A DNA stretch of 64,000 nucleotides from contig NC_067206.1 in NCBI RefSeq assembly GCF_026262505.1, forward strand, positions 682,001-746,000, in the 5' to 3' direction. The notes beneath the pieces are model-generated. The model had not been told where the DNA came from. It did not search any database and saw only the letters and a list, made by a program, of their open reading frames with translations. Every line of letters begins with the position of its first letter. Position 1 is the stretch's first letter. A program made the position numbers and the translations under genes. Below are positions 40,369 through 49,997 of the stretch, one piece after another. This stretch comes from Trichomonas vaginalis G3. Its lineage: Eukaryota > Parabasalia > Trichomonadida > Trichomonadidae.

Positions 40369-42227
40369 TTCATATGGGTAAAAATATAGAATAGTTGGAT
40401 TTATGTGTCATAATAGAACCCACGTGGACCAAGCTTTACTTTCTTCCTGGCTGAGTTTTTAACTCTTCTTTTTCCTTCATTGCCACTACTTTCACTAGAT
40501 GAAGTTACTTCTTCACTACTTTCACTTTGTTCTACTCTTCTCTTCTTCTTTGGTGTCGCTTTTGGTAACTTGCCCTCTGCTTCAAGTTGTTGCATCTTTG
40601 CCTCATGTTCACCTAGTATGTTGTAAATTTCCCATGTCCTTTTTGCCTTTGGGCTCTGGTCGCCCATCTCAGGTAACCTATATCCTAGAAAGATTTTGTC
40701 ATAGTTTGTATTTGAGTCTTCGCGTATTGTTTGCATGACTCTTTCCTGAGTTTCCGGTTCAAGCTCTTCAAACAGAGCTTGTCCATATGGAATAAGCTCG
40801 TTTCCAAATATATGTTTTTGTAGCCATTCTGGTTTTCTTTCCATGTTACCAATAATATCTTTTGTGAATGGGAAAGCTTTTACCCAATGTTTCAGTCTTG
40901 CGTCATTTATTTCTGTAGTTGGTTTTATTTTGTCAAGGAACATGTTTTTCAATACTAACATTTCATTTGGTACTGTCCATTTGAGTTTTCTTAAATATTC
41001 ATCCCTTCTCGGTTCATTGTCTGCAAAGTAAGTTTTTATGACATTTTGTAAACTTTCGTTTGCAAGGTCATGTACACTAGGTTCTCTTCCTTCTGTCTCC
41101 CTAACTTTCTTTCTAAACTCTTCACCAAATATACCATCTTTATGGTTCTGTGTAGTTCTTTGAGATAAATGTTCTAGAACGTCAGGTGTTATATTTCCAT
41201 CAGCCATGTTCATTTCATACTGGTCCAAAATATCTGCATCTTTCATATCTTTCAATGGCATTAAAGCCGCGCTGAAAATACCAGCTAAATCTGGTTCACC
41301 ATTCACTTCCATTGCGTCTACAACTTCTTGGAATTGTGGTTGTAAGTTTATGAACCACCTATCCGGATTTGCTTTATGACCCCATCTCATTGTAGTTCCA
41401 TAGTCTGCAGAAACAAAAGTAGGTTTGTTTCCATATTGGTTAGGTTCTGAATGAACTTTAAACAATGTTTCATTTCTATATGTTTTGTTGAAATTTAACC
41501 TTTTATTTTCACCGAGTTCAGCCAAAGATTGAACGTTATATGGTCGTAAGTAAAAAGGGTTATTGTATTTGCGTACATTTTCTTTCAGTACTTCCATTCT
41601 ATGCTGAATATTTTCATCTGGTGTTGGAGTCTTTTGTATGTCGGCAAACATTTTTCGATATTCTTCTACCATGTCAGCCGAATTTTTCTTAGACTCTTGG
41701 AAAGATTCCATATTCACCTCATACTCTTGTTGAGGGTCAAGATTTTTCGGCTGTTCCAAATCTTCATCTAGTTCTGTGAAGTTAGTTTCCAAAGGAGGGA
41801 CTTGTTCGTTTCCTTCAGGCTCTTCTAGCTGTTGTTGCTGAACTATTTCTTCCATGTCTGGTTGTATCTGAACTTCTTCCTGTGGAGTTTCTTGTACCTC
41901 ATCTGCTGGCATTTCATATATTCCGAGACCGTTTTGAAAAAACCAGAATTTTCGAAAAAGTGACACCAACTATTAAAGTTATTTTATTACTAGATTTATT
42001 TACAAATTATAAGATAATATCATTAACCGAATATATTTTTAATATAAATAAAAAACTTTTTTATACAAAAAATTACAATCAATCGATAAATATTATAAAA
42101 CATTTATTCCAAAAAGATTAAGTAATAGGTGGCATCCTGCATATAATATAATTTTATGTCATAAAGTTTACAAATTTTAGATGGACCACAGTGAGAATGT
42201 GAGTGGTTAATTTAAAGGTGGTCTGAT

Positions 42228-43750
42228 AAAGACATCGAAGCTTACTCAACACAGCATGAAGCAGTTTCTAATACACAATCTTACTAGTGGTGTTTCGGTC
42301 GCCAGCGCTCTCATAGGGGTGCTGATTTCAAAAACCACTACTTCAAATTATTCAACAATACTCAATGCAGCATGAAGCAGCTACTACTGCTGTATCTTAC
42401 TGGTAGTGTTTTGGTCGTTGGCTCTTGCACAGTCTCTCAGATTTTCAAAAATTTTTTCAACACTATCTTGTTTCGCTCTCAGAAAGCTATCCTACAAAGA
42501 CATCGAAGCTTACTCAACACAGCATGAAGCAGTTTCTAATACACAATCTTACTAGTGGTGTTTCGGTCGCCAGCGCTCTCATAGGGGTGCTGATTTCAAA
42601 AACCACTACTTCAAATTATTCAACAATACTCAATGCAGCATGAAGCAGCTACTACTGCTGTATCTTACTGGTAGTGTTTTGGTCGTTGGCTCTTGCACAG
42701 TCTCTCAGATTTTCAAAAATTTTTTCAACACTATCTTGTTTCGCTCTCAGAAAGCTATCCTACAAAGACATCGAAGCTTACTCAACACAGCATGAAGCAG
42801 TTTCTAATACACAATCTTACTAGTGGTGTTTCGGTCGCCAGCGCTCTCATAGGGGTGCTGATTTCAAAAACCACTACTTCAAATTATTCAACAATACTCA
42901 ATGCAGCATGAAGCAGCTACTACTGCTGTATCTTACTGGTAGTGTTTTGGTCGTTGGCTCTTGCACAGTCTCTCAGATTTTCAAAATTTTTTTTCAACAC
43001 TATCTTGTTTCGCTCTCAGAAAGCTATCCTACAAAGACATCGAAGCTTACTCAACACAGCATGAAGCAGTTTCTAATACACAATCTTACTAGTGGTGTTT
43101 CGGTCGCCAGCGCTCTCATAGGGGTGCTGATTTCAAAAACCACTACTTCAAATTATTCAACAATACTCAATGCAGCATGAAGCAGCTACTACTGCTGTAT
43201 CTTACTGGTAGTGTTTTGGTCGTTGGCTCTTGCACAGTCTCTCAGATTTTCAAAAATTTTTTCAACACTATCTTGTTTCGCTCTCAGAAAGCTATCCTAC
43301 AAAGACATCGAAGCTTACTCAACACAGCATGAAGCAGTTTCTAATACACAATCTTACTAGTGGTGTTTCGGTCGCCAGCGCTCTCATAGGGGTGCTGATT
43401 TCAAAAACCACTACTTCAAATTATTCAACAATACTCAATGCAGCATGAAGCAGCTACTACTGCTGTATCTTACTGGTAGTGTTTTGGTCGTTGGCTCTTG
43501 CACAGTCTCTCAGATTTTCAAAAATTTTTTCAACACTATCTTGTTTCGCTCTCAGAAAGCTATCCTACAAAGACATCGAAGCTTACTCAACACAGCATGA
43601 AGCAGTTTCTAATACACAATCTTACTAGTGGTGTTTCGGTCGCCAGCGCTCTCATAGGGGTGCTGATTTCAAAAACCACTACTTCAAATTATTCAACAAT
43701 ACTCAATGCAGCATGAAGCAGCTACTACTGCTGTATCTTACTGGTAGTGT
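42228..43750 (+). repeat. 268-bp tandem array, about 5.7 copies, built of 134-bp half units
   Basis: Near-identical units repeat every 268-269 bp, for example the CAGTCTCTCAGATTTTC starts near 42430, 42698, 42967, 43235 and 43503. Within each unit, GCATGAAGCAGTTTCTAATAC...GTTTCGGTCGCC and GCATGAAGCAGCTACTACTGC...GTTTTGGTCGTT are diverged relatives about 134 bp apart, a dimeric higher-order repeat. Each unit holds a chance-looking 72-codon frame (MHSLSDFQKFFQHYL...) that is preserved only because the copies are near identical. Confidence 0.9.
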
Positions 43751-43848
43751 TCTTCGCTTCTTACTATCAACTCTAAAACTAGTTTGATGTATTATTTATT
43801 CAATATTAACCTTAATTATTGACAATTCTCACTTTTTTCATTTTTTAA

Positions 43849-44136
43849 ATGAATCAATCCGTTCCTGCACCCCTTGCTGATACAAAACAATATATTGATT
43901 TCATTCATTATCTTCAATATGGAGTTCAAGCAGAGATGCGTGCTAACTGCAATTATCGGAAAGATTCGCATTTGAATTCAGATGGAGTAACAATTATTAG
44001 ACATTACTGTAGATGGGGAAGTTGTAGTGCTAACTTTACCTTTGAAATGAAATCTAATCAATACAGATTTGTAAATGGACATCATTTTCATAATCATGTT
44101 GGTGAACCACCGTCTTTTAAATATATACATATATAA
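43849..44136 (+). CDS. FLYWCH/WRKY-like zinc-finger fragment of a MULE transposase
   Basis: The 95-residue frame ([18 protein letters not shown]) has a compact zinc-finger pattern: the pair Cys-x4-Cys in YCRWGSC and closing His residues in NGHHFHNH, with [14 protein letters not shown] between. This is the layout of the FLYWCH/WRKY-GCM1 type fingers found at the N-terminus of MULE transposases, where they bind the element ends. The catalytic DDE domain that should follow is absent, and the frame runs into the AT satellite. It probably derives from an autonomous relative. Confidence 0.55.
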   Translation: MNQSVPAPLADTKQYIDFIHYLQYGVQAEMRANCNYRKDSHLNSDGVTIIRHYCRWGSCSANFTFEMKSNQYRFVNGHHFHNHVGEPPSFKYIHI

Positions 44137-44335
44137 ATATATACATATATAAATATATACATATATAAATATATACATATATAAATATATACATATATAA
44201 ATATATACATATATAAATATATACATATATAAATATACGTATATAAATATATACATATATAAATATACATATATAAATATACATATATAAATATACATAT
44301 ATAAATATATTTATATATATAAATATATAAATAAC
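44119..44335. repeat. 16-bp AT-rich satellite (AAATATATACATATAT)n
   Basis: About 13 copies of a 16-bp unit with small deletions near 44235-44310. Open frames on the minus strand coding only I, Y, C, M and F are artefacts of the repeat. Confidence 0.9.
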
Positions 44336-46305
44336 AAAATACAATCAAAAAATAGTGTTTGAAAATTTAAGGTTAAGTGTCACTTTTCTATTGTCACTTT
44401 TTCGTAAATTCTACCACACTCGTCTGGTTGTATCTGAACTTCTTCCTGTGGAGTTTCTTGTACCTCATCTGCTGGCATTTCATATATTCCGAGACCGTTT
44501 TTAACAAGTTCCCTATCTAAGTCATCCGGACTCATAAACCTTTCTTCTTTCGTTCCGTCTCTATTTTTTACGCGTTTCATGAAGAGAGTTGAATTGTCAT
44601 TTAGCTCTGACACCAAATATCTCGGAGTAAATTCAGTCATGTCATTTGGATGATATGCTATTAAATCATATCCCTTAGCGAGCTTGTATTTTCCAGGTTT
44701 GAAATTATATCCCATTTGGTGCTGAGCCATAAAGCTAAATAGGTTCGGGTCAGTATTTCCTTCCTTGAACTTTCTAATAGCTTCTTTATATCTGTCACTA
44801 AAGTCAAGAGTATTTGGGTAACCATAATCTTCCTTTAGCATTTTTAAGAATTCTTGGTTTCCTTGTTCTCTACTTCTTTTATGTCCTTGCTCTGTTTGTG
44901 GTTGTTGTTGTGCAGGGTTTTGAACTGTTGGTTGCTGTGCTGGTTGTGGAGGTGGTTGTTGTGCTGGTTGTTGTTGTGCTGGATTTTGAACTGTTGGTTG
45001 TGGAGGTGGTTGTTGTGCTGGTTGTTGTTGTTGTGTTGGTTTTGGTGCATGCCTGTGTCTGTGTCCATGTGACGATGTAAATGTTTTAGGTAGTCCTGGT
45101 GCAGGTGCTTCTCTTGGAGGGTTTGGTGGTATATAAGTTCCACCAGCTGGCACATATGTTCCATCTGCAGCATAATGTCCTACCTGACTTTTCGTTTTTA
45201 AGAAAGCATTTACTAGGTCTGTTTTGGTCTGTTGTAACTCTTTTTCTTGACTTTCCACAACAGTTGCTCTAACGGCGTCAATGGCACTTTGAACTGCCTG
45301 TCTCGTTGCTGCATCTGTTATTTTCGTCATATTTTGTGCTACTTCTTTTAACTCTTTGTCGAAACCTTCAGACTTCAGTTTCTTTCCAGATGAGAAGTCG
45401 TTCACTAGTTTCACCTTACTATGAAGAGCTTCGAAGGCATTCTTAAAGTCAGCATTCATTAAAGCTTCATTTGAACTGTCTTCATCCGCTTGTATTTTTG
45501 TCCTTATTGACCCTATAAGTTGGGCTGCTTTAGCGTTGGCTTGGGCATCTAACCAGTCATTGTTAGCTTTTATATATTCTGCGCTTTTCATTGCCTTTTG
45601 CATGGCTGCGTCGTTATTTTTACTTTCTTGTGCTAAGTTTTCATACTGTACGGTTTGGTTTTGCAACTGTAAAAGTTTTTCTGCCTTTACATTTGCTTCA
45701 ACTTCTTTTTTATACTCATCGCTATCCATATATGTCTTCAGGGCTTTTTGTTTTATCTCTTCATCTTTCAGTACTTTATATTGAGTAGTATGGTTTTTCA
45801 AATTTATAACATCTTGTTCCATTTTTGCTACTTCTGCTGCTTTTTCTGACACTTTTTTCGCATATTCCTCTGTACTTAGTTCTTTCAGTTGTTCTTCTTT
45901 CTTCTTTTTCTCTACGTTTAACTCATTGAGTTTCTTTGTGTGTCTGTCATATTCTAGTTTCTTTTCGTTTTCACTTATTTGTTTCTGTATGTCTATGTTT
46001 GACTTTTTGACATCTGATATTTGATTTTTGAGTGAACCCAAATTCATTTGACTTTGAGGGTTATAAGCTGTTCCGTCTGCAGCTCCACCATAGCCTGCCA
46101 TTTTCGCTAAAAGTGCCGCTCTTAAACCTCCACTCTGTGCACCAATAACTCGGTTTAAAAGCATAGGGTTGCTTGACATTTGTTGCAACATAGTGGGGTC
46201 ATTCATTATTTGTTGTTGCAACTGTTGTTGTGGTGTCAGTTTTACTATTGGATGTTTCAATGCTCTCTTCCTCTTACGTATATTCTTACGTAGCTTACGT
46301 GGCAT

Positions 46306-46776
46306 TTTAAGTGAAGTTAAAAAGCGGTTTTTGACAGATGTTTATATGACACTTTTTGTTCAGCACAAAAAACTACTCGGTCAAAGTGTTGTCAGTTTTG
46401 TAAAATAACTGTCCTATCGTTCTATAATGGGGAAAAGGCTTCTCAAAGTATACTTCCTTGGAACGCCTGTAACTTTTCCTGTAGCGACGATAGACCCTTG
46501 CTTGTCCGGACAAAGTTATACTATTTTGAGTGCTCTACAAAAAAAGTCAACGGCGACGACTCTCAAAAACCGTTGTGTAAAAAGTTTTACCGTTGGACAA
46601 AAAAGTATATATAGAAAACAAAAAACGTTTATAGTTCATTCAATATTTGAGATGGAACGGTTTGCCAACGGAGACTTTTCAATAAAATAAAAAAATAGAG
46701 GGGGTTACCGTTGACGAAAACGGTTTATTTTAAACTTTTCTATGAGTAGTCCGAAAAAAACAGTTTATTTTTCATA
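46306..46776. promoter_or_regulatory. divergent promoter with AACGG (Myb-type) sites, right arm
   Basis: Mirror of 25499-25965 and nearly identical to it, including most of the AACGG/CCGTT sites and an initiator-like TCATAA that overlaps the ATG at 46777. A 264-bp frame inside (46427-46690) is chance. Confidence 0.6.
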
Positions 46777-47982
46777 ATGGAAGGAAGAAAAAGTGTCGCA
46801 AACAATTCGTCGACTACCTCTGCAGTTAAAGTTCCTACAACTTATGTCTCACCATTCTCAAAACCCTTACGACCTCCTATAATACCAAAGCAACTTCCTC
46901 ATACAATTCAAGACAATTTGTTGGACAATATGCATTTGCACAAAGAAACAGCTCAGCCAACAGGTCAGGCAACAACAACTATCGGAACAGAAGCATTTTC
47001 AGAAGAAGTTCATACCAATCAGACTCCAATCGAACATACAGAAACACAACCACCCGAAAATACAGAAACACATCCAATCGAACATACAGAAACACATTCT
47101 GCAATGACCACTAGGTCGCAAACACGATATCTCGCCTTTTGCAAACAATTTAAGTCTCAAATTCAAGACACACAAGATAGCGACACTCCTCTTTCAGAGA
47201 AAGTTCGTAGAAAATACGCAAAGAAAAGGTTAGAATTGTTAGATAAGTTAAATGAACAGTGGGGTTCAGAAGACAATCGAGATTATAACGAGATGTTTCA
47301 AGCTGTCATGGATGCCATTCAGCCTCTTGAAAACGAAATAAAAGACCCTGGCGTACTTGTTGACATGTTTGCTTCATATTTACCCGTTACTGCCAATCTC
47401 ATAGCGTTGCAAGCTATTGACCAGTTCATTCACTTGTTTCCAAAGAACTTGCAGAAGCATTTACAAGAAGTTAAAGTTGCTGAATTTGTCCGTTTATATC
47501 CAAATTCATACAATTATTTGGAAGAATTGAATGAACATGGTGAAAGGTCATTCTATTTATATTTCTACACAAAAGACAACCAGTCAAAACGACTATACTG
47601 CATTGAACCTATGCCTCAATTCGTAGACAATTTCCACGTTATAACAACTGTTGCTTTAGATATTCCTGCCAGAGTTCCATATGGAGGAACAGTAACTATC
47701 TCAAGCTTTCCCAAGGGCTATAAAGGAAAGCCTCTCACAATTGCAAAATTCACACACAGCAGTTGCCAATTTGTTCAAGATGTCGAGTTCCATTTCCTCA
47801 ACAATACGACTTTCATCATAGAGACTCCTCAAGAAGGTATATACAAAGTTTTCATTGCAGGATTTGTTGCTCCCATGGCGAAGAAGAAGAAGTCGAAGAA
47901 ATTCTCACCTCAGAGAGCGAAGAAGAAGAAAATTTCCAAGACATTCAAGATTCAGAATATACCGAATAAAAAAACAATTTAA
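46777..47982 (+). CDS. right outer variable gene of the Polinton-like element
   Basis: 401 residues from MEGRKSVANNSSTTSAV. The N-terminal 110 residues are rich in Thr, Pro, Gln and His, with a repeated HTETQPPENTETHP-type motif. The middle is helical (KRLELLDKLNEQWGSEDN; QFIHLFPKNLQKHLQEV) and residues 245-370 are beta-rich (RVPYGGTVTISSFPKGYKG). The C-terminal 30 residues are very basic in this frame. It shares position, promoter and overall plan with the gene at 24430-25498 but little sequence. The extended repetitive N-terminus with a beta-rich C-terminal domain recalls a fibre or attachment protein; this is inference. Confidence 0.5.
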   Translation: MEGRKSVANNSSTTSAVKVPTTYVSPFSKPLRPPIIPKQLPHTIQDNLLDNMHLHKETAQPTGQATTTIGTEAFSEEVHTNQTPIEHTETQPPENTETHPIEHTETHSAMTTRSQTRYLAFCKQFKSQIQDTQDSDTPLSEKVRRKYAKKRLELLDKLNEQWGSEDNRDYNEMFQAVMDAIQPLENEIKDPGVLVDMFASYLPVTANLIALQAIDQFIHLFPKNLQKHLQEVKVAEFVRLYPNSYNYLEELNEHGERSFYLYFYTKDNQSKRLYCIEPMPQFVDNFHVITTVALDIPARVPYGGTVTISSFPKGYKGKPLTIAKFTHSSCQFVQDVEFHFLNNTTFIIETPQEGIYKVFIAGFVAPMAKKKKSKKFSPQRAKKKKISKTFKIQNIPNKKTI

Positions 47983-48002
47983 GACTAAAAATTTAATTTT
48001 AT

Positions 48003-48817
48003 TAGGGAAAACCGCAACCACTTTTTTTAATCACGATTTAAATATATAAATCGCGATTTTTCTAAAAAATCGCGACTTTTTTAAAATCGCGTTTTTTAAT
48101 GAATTGCGATTTTATTGTGGTCGCGATTTTTCAAAAAAATCGCGATTTATATGGAAAATCGCGTTATTGGTTCAATCTAAAGATCATTATTTAAAAAGTG
48201 AACTAAAAAATATAAATATAAGAATAAAATAAAAATTGTAATAAGAATGTTATAAAAAGTTTTTTAGATTTGAGTTGCCGATAGGCTTGAGCAAATGTAT
48301 TTTTATTGCTAAAGGTTTTTTTTGTTAGATTTATGTAATATTTTTTTAGTTAAAGGTAAATTATGATTAATTAGTGCAGTAAAGTAAGACTTCAAGAATT
48401 TTGACCAGTAAAGTGGGATTGAGGTATTTGTTATCGAGATTGTTTGATTTTAGATCTCTGATTTCGGCAAGTATGCAGAAAAACCATATTGTGAGCAGTC
48501 TAAAATGGATAAACAGCCATTCTAGATTCAAAAAATCTTTGTGAATTGCTTTGTTATTGAATTTAATTGCGACCTTTTCGCTTAATGAGGTCCAAAATCA
48601 TGGTTCCGATTTGTTCTATGTTCGCGATTGATAAAGAAAATCGCGTTTAATTTTGATCACAATTTTCCATAAAAATCGCGATTTTTTAGAAAAATCGCGA
48701 CCACAATAAAATCGCAATTCATTAAAAAACGCGATTTTAAAAAAGTCGCGATTTTTTAGAAAAATCGCGATTTATATATTTAAATCGTGATTAAAAAAGT
48801 GGTTGCGGTTTTCCCTA
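48003..48817. mobile_element. MITE with about 160-bp terminal inverted repeats
   Basis: The left TIR is 48003-48163 (TAGGGAAAACCGCAACC...) and the right TIR is about 48656-48817 (...GGTTGCGGTTTTCCCTA). Both are built from ATCGCGATTTTT units that are themselves near-palindromic. TTAT flanks both sides (47999-48002 and 48818-48821), a candidate target duplication. The 490-bp interior is AT-rich and non-coding. It sits between the outer gene and the terminal repeat of the composite. A near-identical right half lies at 4556-4823. The superfamily is not identified. Confidence 0.8.
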
Positions 48818-48867
48818 TTATAATATTTTTATTTTTTTCATCTGGTCTTTGTATCATTCCTCCTCTA

Positions 48868-48928
48868 GTTTCTTAGGGGCTAGAGGGCGCAACGCGCCTG
48901 GAAGCCCCACTACCTTTTTTTTTTTTTT
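48868..48928 (-). repeat. right terminal sequence of the composite: GC-rich end plus T14 tract
   Basis: TTAGGGGCTAGAGGGCGCA, then CGCCTGGAAGCCCCACTACC and 14 T. This is the inverted relative of 24325-24402 and marks the right boundary of the Polinton-like composite. Confidence 0.65.
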
Positions 48929-49001
48929 ATATTTATAATCAGCATATATCTCCATTAATAGTCTCATATAGAGCGCTGTGCTAAACGCACCTTTGGACAC
49001 C

Positions 49002-49997
49002 CTATATTTCGTTCAAGTTCTTTGGAAGTTTGATATTTCTCAATGCTCCACAATTAGAAAATGCACCATCCTTAATAATAGTAACGTTATCCGGAATTAC
49101 AATTGATGTTAATCCTGACCCTGTGAAAGCAAATTCCTCAATGATTTTTATTTGAGGAGGGAGTTCAATTTGTTTCAAATTTGATGCAACAGCAAAACAG
49201 TAAGATCCGATTGCTTTAACTGATTTAGGTATTTCAATTGATGACAATGAAGTTTGGAAAAATGCTCCTGAGCTTAATGAAGTTACAGAAGGCAATATTT
49301 GGTATGAACCGGTTATTGCACTGGCGAAGTAAATTAATGTAGTATTTTTCATATCATATATGACTTTCCCATCACTCCAAAAGTTTTTATTCGATGGATG
49401 GACAGAAACTCTTTCAATTGTGCGAACACCGCTAAATGCTGTTCCTGACATGTAACTAACACTCTCAGGAACTTGAAAAGAAGTTAAACCATCCGATATA
49501 AAGTTATTAAAAACAATCCTCTCTAATTTGGAATTTGCTGCAAACGTAATTGTTGTTAAAGTTTTCATTCGGCCTACGCCAGCTGAACCGATCGATTTAA
49601 CTGTTGATGGAATAATTATCGATGTCAGTTTCATGTAGCTGATTGAATACGTTCCGATTGTGGTCAGTCCTTCTGGAAGGAGAATGTTTGTGACAGATGA
49701 ACAGTATGCAAATGCATATTTACCAATCGAAGTAAGTTTTGTGCATTGAGAAAGATCAATATTTGTCAATGATGAACATTGATAAAAAGCGTAGTTATTG
49801 ATTAATCTTAATAACGGATTTGATTGGAAAGAAAATGATTTCATTGTAGATGTCACAGCACGAAATGCATATTCATTTTCATCTTTACCATAAATTACTT
49901 CACATTTTGAAGAAATAATTAAATCAGGTTCATCTGATTGTACACTTAAAAGTGTTTGAAAGTTATTTATATAACTTGCATTCGGAATATCTGTCAT
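49002..49997 (-). CDS. BspA-like leucine-rich-repeat protein, C-terminally short
   Basis: 331 residues from MTDIPNASYINNFQTLL. After a 50-residue N-terminal segment (LLSVQSDEPDLIISSKCEVIYG) come about ten TpLRR repeats such as YAFYQCSSLTNIDLSQC and GAFSNCGALRNIKLPKN. There is no signal peptide or membrane span, as in the many intracellular-start members of the family. The frame stops (NLNEI) in the middle of the repeat domain, only about 75 bp from the T14 end of the composite insertion. It lacks the capping repeat seen in the 4837-8343 protein, so its 3' part was probably lost or displaced when the element inserted, and the product may be a truncated gene. Confidence 0.85.
   Translation of the reverse strand: MTDIPNASYINNFQTLLSVQSDEPDLIISSKCEVIYGKDENEYAFRAVTSTMKSFSFQSNPLLRLINNYAFYQCSSLTNIDLSQCTKLTSIGKYAFAYCSSVTNILLPEGLTTIGTYSISYMKLTSIIIPSTVKSIGSAGVGRMKTLTTITFAANSKLERIVFNNFISDGLTSFQVPESVSYMSGTAFSGVRTIERVSVHPSNKNFWSDGKVIYDMKNTTLIYFASAITGSYQILPSVTSLSSGAFFQTSLSSIEIPKSVKAIGSYCFAVASNLKQIELPPQIKIIEEFAFTGSGLTSIVIPDNVTIIKDGAFSNCGALRNIKLPKNLNEI

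Larger units (their letters stand above)
41945..44412. mobile_element. MULE-type DNA transposon (non-autonomous) with internal satellite array
   Basis: The ends are 21-bp terminal inverted repeats with one mismatch: left 41945-41965 (AGAATTTTCGAAAAAGTGAC...), right 44392-44412. A second GTGTCACTTTT motif at 44377 is subterminal. Inside, from left to right, are AT-rich DNA, a 268-bp tandem array (42228-43750), a FLYWCH-like zinc-finger ORF (43849-44136) and a 16-bp AT satellite (44119-44335). No catalytic transposase domain is visible, so mobility would need help in trans. Flanking direct duplications of 79 bp (41857-41935 and 44423-44501), with 9-10 bp of filler at each side, are far longer than the 8-11 bp usual for MULEs. 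Confidence 0.65.
40401..46305 (-). pseudogene. large coiled-coil Polinton-like gene, right copy, split by a MULE insertion
   Basis: Mirror of 25966-29166. The N-terminal part lies at 44423-46305 and the C-terminal part at 40401-41935. Between them is a 2.5-kb transposon, and a 79-bp stretch of the gene occurs on both sides of it. The Pro/Gln/His repeat region is longer than in the left arm, and the C-terminus has an extra Lys/Ser/Glu-rich segment (KKKRRVEQSESSEEVTSSS). Broken by the insertion. Confidence 0.65.
24325..48928. mobile_element. composite Polinton-like element: giant palindrome of two head-to-head copies (fossil)
   Basis: One insertion of about 24.6 kb. The left copy runs from 24325 to about 34751 and the right copy is its reverse complement, about 34856 to 48928. 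The capsid protein marks it as a Polinton or Polinton-like virus relative. Parts per arm: terminal GC-rich repeat, outward variable gene, Myb-site promoter, coiled-coil gene, major capsid gene, three small genes, SF3 helicase, small gene, basic coiled-coil gene. Neither copy is intact: I estimate fifteen to twenty interruptions per arm, and the right arm also carries a MULE (41945-44412) and a MITE (48003-48817). The arms are very similar wherever compared by eye, so the duplication is recent relative to the family. No target-site duplication could be defined. Confidence 0.8.

Noticed and set aside
42425-43716. Five near-identical 72- to 90-codon frames as a possible repeated peptide gene
   Set aside because: They follow the 268-bp tandem unit exactly, differ from each other no more than the DNA does, and have no promoter or family. 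They are by-products of the array.
42228-43750. CRISPR-like array
   Set aside because: Units are contiguous 268-bp tandem copies without unique spacers, in a eukaryotic context.
43978-44348. Several minus-strand frames coding I/Y/C/M/F repeats
   Set aside because: Pure translation of the 16-bp AT satellite; no start context and no plausible protein.
44814-45173. Plus- and minus-strand frames rich in V/L or H/N/Q
   Set aside because: Shadows of the Pro/Gln/His repeat region of the coiled-coil gene in other phases.
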